Assembly: GCA_023436075.1 (NCBI GenBank)
Contig: JAEZKS010000143.1
Coordinates: forward strand, 1-10,717
Direction: 5' to 3'
Origin: Methanobacteriota archaeon
Lineage (GTDB): Archaea > Halobacteriota > Methanocellia > Methanocellales > Methanocellaceae
Length of the DNA stretch: 10,717 nucleotides
The number at the start of each line of letters is the position of its first letter. Within the stretch, counting starts at the first letter, position 1. This document shows, in pieces, positions 8,081 to 10,717 of this stretch. Position numbers and translations under genes: made by a program. The notes beneath the pieces are model-generated. The model saw nothing but the letters and a program-made list of their open reading frames with translations, was not told the origin of the DNA and did not search any database.

Positions 8081-8266
8081 ATGTCAGGCAATTGCATGTC
8101 AATTTCGAGAGAACCTATCCAGGTTCTCATTTTTAGCGGCGATCGTCGTGCTCCTGTTTGTGGTCTCAGTGGTGACGGCAGCAACCTGTTAGTCACACGT
8201 AAACCCGTGTCAGGTCAACTTCGCTATGGCCAAAGTCACCGAATCGCAGGACACAGACCGGAATGA
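8081..8266 (+). CDS. Small protein of unknown function, paralogue of the 9765-9956 product
   Basis: I do not recognise this 61-residue protein (MSGNCMSISREP...AGHRPE). I chose ATG 8081 over GTG 8069 because the GTG lies inside the GTGAGGT Shine-Dalgarno, which sits 5 nt before the ATG and is kept in the second copy. It has no membrane segment; two Cys and many Gly, Arg and short hydrophobic runs suggest a compact beta fold. Comparison with the paralogue, taken from the GTG, gives 43 substitutions split 11/11/21 over codon positions 1/2/3 with no indel, which supports real coding. It follows directly on the hub gene, and its stop overlaps the next gene by 4 nt (ATGA). A tail-tip accessory or fibre-assembly role is possible from position only. 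Confidence 0.68.
   Translation: MSGNCMSISREPIQVLIFSGDRRAPVCGLSGDGSNLLVTRKPVSGQLRYGQSHRIAGHRPE
8109..8134 (+). terminator. Hairpin followed by T-run inside the small gene
   Basis: A perfect 8-bp stem (GAGAACCT and AGGTTCTC) with a 4-nt ATCC loop spans 8109-8128 and is followed by ATTTTT. The shape is that of an intrinsic terminator or attenuator at the end of the very long hub transcript, but it lies 28 nt inside the small gene. The second copy keeps the 7-bp stem arms and loses the T-run. It could instead be a processing or RNA-binding site. Confidence 0.45.
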
Positions 8267-8610
8267 AAACGACACCTACGACTCGGAGGCTGATGACTGG
8301 CACTGATTTCGAACGGGAGACCATTGACCGGCTGGCCAGGATTGAGACGTGGCTTGCTGCGCAGGAGGACCGCGACCGGGTGCTCTTCGACAAGCTCGAC
8401 TCTGTCGTGTCCCGGTGCGGTACCGAAGCAGACCGTCTGGCGAAGCTCGAGACGACGGTGAATGGCACCGAAGGAAACCCGGGCCTCACCGGCCGCACCG
8501 GAGATCTGGAACGACAGGTCCAGAGCCTGAACGTCAAGGCGGCGTGCATCGGGATCGCTGCGGCCGTCCTGGCGTCGCTGGGGTTCAACGTGCCGGTGTG
8601 GCTGAAGTAA
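8263..8610 (+). CDS. Small coiled-coil membrane protein, XhlA/holin-accessory-like
   Basis: This protein has 115 residues, or 105 if ATG 8293 is used. Residues 15-50 and 60-90 are charged and helical (FERETIDRLARIETWLAAQE, DRLAKLETTVNG, DLERQVQSL), which suits a coiled coil. A single hydrophobic segment follows at about 92-112 (AACIGIAAAVLASLGF). This layout of helical N-terminus, one C-terminal membrane segment and about 90-115 residues is typical of XhlA-type proteins and similar small late membrane proteins found after tail-fibre genes. ATG 8263 overlaps the previous stop (ATGA). ATG 8293 has GGAGG at 8285-8289, but only 3 nt separate it from the ATG, so the start is undecided. A lysis or membrane-anchoring role is inference from layout and position. 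Confidence 0.72.
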   Translation: MKTTPTTRRLMTGTDFERETIDRLARIETWLAAQEDRDRVLFDKLDSVVSRCGTEADRLAKLETTVNGTEGNPGLTGRTGDLERQVQSLNVKAACIGIAAAVLASLGFNVPVWLK

Positions 8611-8688
8611 ATATCATCTGGCGTGAAGAAAGTGAGAATTCCCCGACGCTATGGGGTTATCTGGTAGCGGATGGATTAAAAACTACAG

Positions 8689-9606
8689 ATGGTTATGGTA
8701 AAAATAGCAGAATCGAAGATCGTGCTCCTGCTGGAGCTTTTCGTCGTCGTGCCGATACTCTACGCGATCAGCACGTATGGTCAGGGGTACCTGCAGCAGC
8801 TCGTTCCCGCGGACAGCCCGTTGTACGGGATGATACCATTCGTCGTCCTGGCAGTCTTAGCGGCGGCCTACGAGTATCTGTCGCCGCAGGGCAAGGCCAG
8901 GCTCGACGAGTTGCGTGGCATCGGTAAAAACAATAGCGGTGAGCTCAGCCCGGTCGTGGCTGCGCTGATCGTCGTCGCTGTCGCCATTATCGCCATTGTG
9001 CTCGTCGCCGTCTACGTGCTACATATCGATGTCATATCGGTAGCCGCAGGCGTCGTGCTCATTGCTCTCGGCGCACTGGGATATAAGACCATCAGTAAGC
9101 CGCCTGTCAGTGAAGATGAGCCGAAGCTTATCGGCGTGAGCATCGTGAGTTACTGGGACGGCGCTCTGAACAAGTATGTCGATCTGGCAGTGGTAAAATG
9201 GCAGCAGTGGATCGAAGCCTACGGCTGGTCGAAAGTGGTCATAGGTAGCGTGCCCTCTGGTTTGCTCCGGGTCGAGTTTACAGATAACCTGAACGGCGCC
9301 TTTGTCTACTACGACCGGCAGAGTAACACGATCTACGCGGACGAGGCTGCTCCCATGTTCCGGGAGGTCGTAAAGCGGCAGAAGCAGGAGAGGCAGGCCG
9401 TAGAATACAAGAGGATCACTGCGAGCAGTTCGCCGATGCTGACGTGCTGCGAGATCCTCGGGCAGCCGGCTAAAGATCTCGCGCTTGAAGGCGTGCCTGT
9501 GGCTGACCGTGAGGTAGCATGGGAGAACTTCATCGACGGCAAGACACCCGACGATCTTGTCCGGGCGCAGCAGGTGTACACGACGCTGACCGGGTACAAT
9601 CCCTGA
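8689..9606 (+). CDS. Four-helix membrane protein with soluble C-terminal domain, unknown family
   Basis: This 305-residue protein is not recognised. Hydrophobic segments lie at about residues 9-27, 46-63, 87-112 and 115-132, followed by a soluble domain of about 170 residues (SIVSYWDGALNKYVDLAVVK to TTLTGYNP) containing a Cys-Cys pair. The third segment, GELSPVVAALIVVAVAI, resembles the N-terminal hydrophobic segment of archaeal type IV pilins, but here it is internal. ATG 8689 is the first usable start after an in-frame TAA at 8677; ATG 8695 is the alternative. No good Shine-Dalgarno is visible. The upstream 78-nt gap (8611-8688) contains an A/T-rich stretch near 8674-8682, too weak to call a promoter. 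With the preceding gene it forms a two-gene membrane cassette that ends in a strong terminator. It could be a holin-like protein or a moron altering the host envelope; I cannot choose. Confidence 0.75.
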   Translation: MVMVKIAESKIVLLLELFVVVPILYAISTYGQGYLQQLVPADSPLYGMIPFVVLAVLAAAYEYLSPQGKARLDELRGIGKNNSGELSPVVAALIVVAVAIIAIVLVAVYVLHIDVISVAAGVVLIALGALGYKTISKPPVSEDEPKLIGVSIVSYWDGALNKYVDLAVVKWQQWIEAYGWSKVVIGSVPSGLLRVEFTDNLNGAFVYYDRQSNTIYADEAAPMFREVVKRQKQERQAVEYKRITASSSPMLTCCEILGQPAKDLALEGVPVADREVAWENFIDGKTPDDLVRAQQVYTTLTGYNP

Positions 9607-9610
9607 ACTT

Positions 9611-9649
9611 GGCAGGGGCCATTCTATCGTTGGCCCCTGCCTGATTTTT
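9611..9649 (+). terminator. Strong intrinsic-type terminator
   Basis: A perfect 11-bp inverted repeat (GGCAGGGGCCA at 9611-9621 and TGGCCCCTGCC at 9631-9641) with a 9-nt loop is followed by TGATTTTT. It starts 4 nt after the stop of the membrane protein gene, so it closes that transcription unit. The repeat-borne small gene and the 9958 gene would then need read-through or their own promoter; I see no confident promoter in 9650-9764. Confidence 0.8.
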
Positions 9650-9696
9650 CGATGGGGCTGGCATGGGCACTTTCAGCTTGCCTCGGGCGAATCTCG

Positions 9697-9756
9697 AGGA
9701 ATGAAAAAGGTCTGTTACGGCTCTATGTGAATAGCGATATGAGGTATAAATCGTGA
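9697..9756 (+). pseudogene. Remnant of the hub gene 3' end (last 19 codons)
   Basis: The sequence reads RNEKGLLRLYVNSDMRYKS and stops, against RNKKGLLRLYVNIDVRYKS at the end of the giant hub: 16 of 19 residues match and the stop is kept. Homology begins abruptly at AGGAAT. The frame is open upstream to an ATG at 9652, giving a 34-residue reading frame whose first 15 residues do not match the hub. It is best read as the stump of a second receptor-binding gene, or as a fragment carried along in a duplication. Confidence 0.8.
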
Positions 9757-9764
9757 GGTATAAC

Positions 9765-9956
9765 ATGTCAGGCAATTGCATATCAATTTCGGGAGAACCC
9801 GGAGAGGTTCTCATCTTTAACGGCGATCACCATGCTACGGTTTGCGGTTCCATAGGCGATGGTGGCGACCCGTTAGCTGCACGTAAACTCGTATCTGGAC
9901 AACTTCGTTACGGCCAGAGTCGGAAAATCGCAGGATACGGACCAGAGGTGGTGTAG
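9765..9956 (+). CDS. Small protein of unknown function, second paralogue
   Basis: This 63-residue protein (MSGNCISISGEP...YGPEVV) is paralogous to the product of 8081-8266. The first nine codons are nearly identical and the rest differs mostly at third positions and polar residues. The start follows the same GTGAGGT Shine-Dalgarno, 5 nt before ATG 9765. Both Cys and the VLIF, GD, GQLRYGQS and IAG motifs are kept, which argues that this copy is still functional. It ends in TAG one base before the next ATG and its last codons carry the next gene's ribosome binding site, so the two genes look coupled. Confidence 0.68.
   Translation: MSGNCISISGEPGEVLIFNGDHHATVCGSIGDGGDPLAARKLVSGQLRYGQSRKIAGYGPEVV
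9793..9812 (+). other. Conserved hairpin, copy 2
   Basis: GAGAACC and GGTTCTC form a 7-bp stem with a 6-nt loop at the place equivalent to the copy 1 hairpin. All five differences between the copies in this stretch fall in the loop or closing pair, and both 7-nt arms are unchanged. The following T-run is broken (ATCTTTAA). Confidence 0.5.
9944..9949 (+). promoter_or_regulatory. Ribosome binding site for the 9958 gene
   Basis: GAGGTG lies 8 nt before ATG 9958, inside the last codons of the upstream small gene. It is the best Shine-Dalgarno match among the starts in this window and supports the start choice. Confidence 0.6.
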
Positions 9957-9957
9957 C

Positions 9958-10356
9958 ATGACCCTTTCGATCAACGGCCATGTGATCGGCGCGATAAAAC
10001 AGCCGCTTTCTCAGTCTGGAGGCATGGCGATAAAAGAGCCTAACAGTCCCGGCGATACGCTGATTCCGGCATATAAGACGGGAGTGGTGCATGATAAGTT
10101 CAGCATGGAAGTTATCGTCGCTTCTGCTGAGTATCATAGCGTTGTCGCCACGTTGAAAAACCTGTGCCGCTCGGAGCCGTGCCTCTACCTGCATGACGAC
10201 CTGGTGCCATTGTACGACGACGTATACTCGTGCTGGGCGCTCGTCCCGTCGTGGAAAAGCCAGCTCGTCCGTATGGCGGGCGGACAGCGGCTGGGCACGA
10301 TTAGCCTGGAGTGCACAGTGACGGATGACCACGAAGGCAGTAGCTATACGCCGTAG
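9958..10356 (+). CDS. Probable tail protein with Dit-like domain (tentative)
   Basis: This is a 132-residue soluble protein with no signal or membrane segment. The pattern of an early strand with FSMEVIVAS, a helix SAEYHSVVATLKNLC, a strand pair with LYLHDD, then WALVPSWKSQLV and a final strand LGTISLECTVTDD resembles the N-terminal beta domain of distal tail (Dit) and related tail proteins. In that fold a strand, a helix choosing a min/max range, a barrel and a terminal FxF/ECxD strand occur in this order. The match is by shape only. A Dit gene would normally lie between the tape measure and the hub, where none exists here. The frame continues past the TAG for 58 codons. Confidence 0.7.
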   Translation: MTLSINGHVIGAIKQPLSQSGGMAIKEPNSPGDTLIPAYKTGVVHDKFSMEVIVASAEYHSVVATLKNLCRSEPCLYLHDDLVPLYDDVYSCWALVPSWKSQLVRMAGGQRLGTISLECTVTDDHEGSSYTP

Positions 10357-10533
10357 CCGTCTAAGCATTGGAAAGCGTCATACAAGTGTAATAAAAACAA
10401 GTGGCTGAGGCGCGATGGCATGATGTATGCCGTGCGTCATCAGTCTGACAATTTTATGAACCGTGACGACAGTGTGAGCGACGCGGAGCGGATCATCGGT
10501 GGCATCGTCAGCGCCTGCGTCGCTCAAGCGTAG
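10357..10533 (+). other. In-frame extension past TAG, or separate 37-residue ORF (10420-10533)
   Basis: After the TAG at 10354-10356 the same frame is open for 58 codons to a second TAG (10531-10533). Its second half has high G/C at third positions, as in real genes of this window, ending AERIIGGIVSACVAQA. Three readings are possible: an amber read-through (pyrrolysine in methanogens that have it), a gene broken by a recent nonsense change, or a separate small gene starting at ATG 10420 with GAGG at 10407-10410. The protein is not recognised. Confidence 0.35.
10475..10526 (+). repeat. 10-bp perfect inverted repeat
   Basis: TGAGCGACGC (10475-10484) pairs perfectly with GCGTCGCTCA (10517-10526) around a 32-nt loop. 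It lies at the 3' end of the possible extension and is followed by TTTT at 10541. It may be a terminator, a processing stem or a protein site. Confidence 0.5.
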
Positions 10534-10717
10534 AGACACGTTTTATAGTCTTTCGCGTATCTTTTTGTACATGCTGACAAGGCATTAAGCACAGAGTACC
10601 TGGGGTACGCAAAGTTCACAGAGTTTTTTGGTTCTTCTGCATTTTTAGGATTGGCGATGCGACTGGCTTCTTCGTGATCTGCTCGTCACAGCCGTTACTG
10701 TGCAATGTGTCGTGGAA
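10534..10717. other. Non-coding right edge with CACAGAG repeats
   Basis: I see no credible gene on either strand. A TTTTATAG stretch (10541-10548) could be a TATA-like box, but no gene follows it within the window. Two CACAGAGT copies (10590-10597 and 10617-10624) flank a small GTACC-TGG-GGTAC palindrome (10596-10608), and the second runs into six T. CACAGAG-rich intergenic repeats of this look occur in methanogen and some bacterial chromosomes, from memory rather than a search. Confidence 0.4.

Larger units (their letters stand above)
8013..8263 (+). repeat. Direct repeat copy 1 (hub 3' end plus small gene)
   Basis: This aligns without any indel to 9697-9947 at an offset of 1684. I count 47 mismatches in 251 positions, about 81% identity. 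The match is uneven: 8013-8107 has 5 mismatches in 95 bp and 8108-8263 has 42 in 156 bp. The repeat starts inside the last 20 codons of the hub gene and ends at the end of the small gene. It brackets the two membrane-protein genes. Confidence 0.93.
9697..9947 (+). repeat. Direct repeat copy 2
   Basis: This is the partner of 8013-8263, in the same orientation, with no indels and about 81% identity by hand count. The left boundary is sharp within a few bases. The right boundary fades at the end of the small gene, where copy 2 continues with GTGGTGTAG in place of the copy 1 TGA. Confidence 0.93.

Noticed and set aside
8590..8690. Promoter in the gap before the four-helix membrane protein
   Set aside because: The only A/T-rich stretch (8674-8682) is too close to the ATG for a TATA box with normal spacing, and no clear BRE or alternative box is visible.
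8349..8927. Plus-strand open frame of 192 codons across the two membrane genes
   Set aside because: It overlaps both genes in another frame, is Arg/Pro/Gly-rich without pattern, and its neighbours have clear coiled-coil and membrane features in their own frames.
8013..9947. Diversity-generating retroelement (variable repeat at the hub 3' end, template repeat downstream)
   Set aside because: The position fits, but differences between the copies run in all directions and favour third codon positions instead of adenines, and no reverse transcriptase gene is present between or beside them.

Overview
The window looks like part of the tail and late region of a siphovirus-like tailed virus or provirus. 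The host is most likely a methanogenic archaeon, at moderate confidence. The archaeal reading rests on free use of AGG and ATA codons, on three DUF2341-type domains (common in surface proteins of methanogens), on a pilin-like hydrophobic segment in one membrane protein, and on a right edge carrying CACAGAG-type intergenic sequence. No integrase, polymerase, tRNA or ribosomal gene is present to fix the taxon, and a bacterial phage is not excluded. All supported genes are on the + strand.

Layout. Positions 3-1277 hold the C-terminal end of a tape measure protein that runs in from the left edge. After a 3-nt gap, 1281-8072 encodes a 2263-residue baseplate-hub and receptor-binding protein. It appears to be a hub domain split in two, with about 1,500 residues of adhesin modules between the halves: three DUF2341 plus beta-sandwich units, three tandem beta modules, and what look like the two halves of a carbohydrate-binding jelly roll. 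It ends in a histidine-rich HxH fibre and tip. A small gene (8081-8266) overlaps the next gene by 4 nt. That gene (8263-8610) encodes a coiled-coil plus membrane-segment protein of holin-accessory type. A four-helix membrane protein of unknown family (8689-9606) follows and closes with a strong terminator hairpin (9611-9649).

Positions 9697-9947 are a second, diverged copy of 8013-8263. The copy carries the last 19 codons of the hub gene as a remnant, followed by a paralogue of the small gene (9765-9956). A 132-residue protein with a possible distal-tail (Dit)-like domain comes next (9958-10356). It ends in TAG, and its frame stays open for 58 further codons to a second TAG. From about 10534 to the right edge I see no gene.

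How the parts may work together: the tape measure sets tail length, and the giant hub closes the tail tube and presents sugar- or surface-binding modules plus a tip for host recognition. The small membrane proteins may serve lysis or membrane passage. The 251-bp direct repeats that flank the membrane-protein cassette, and the stranded hub C-terminus in the second copy, point to past recombination at the 3' end of the receptor-binding gene. That is the most unusual structure here.
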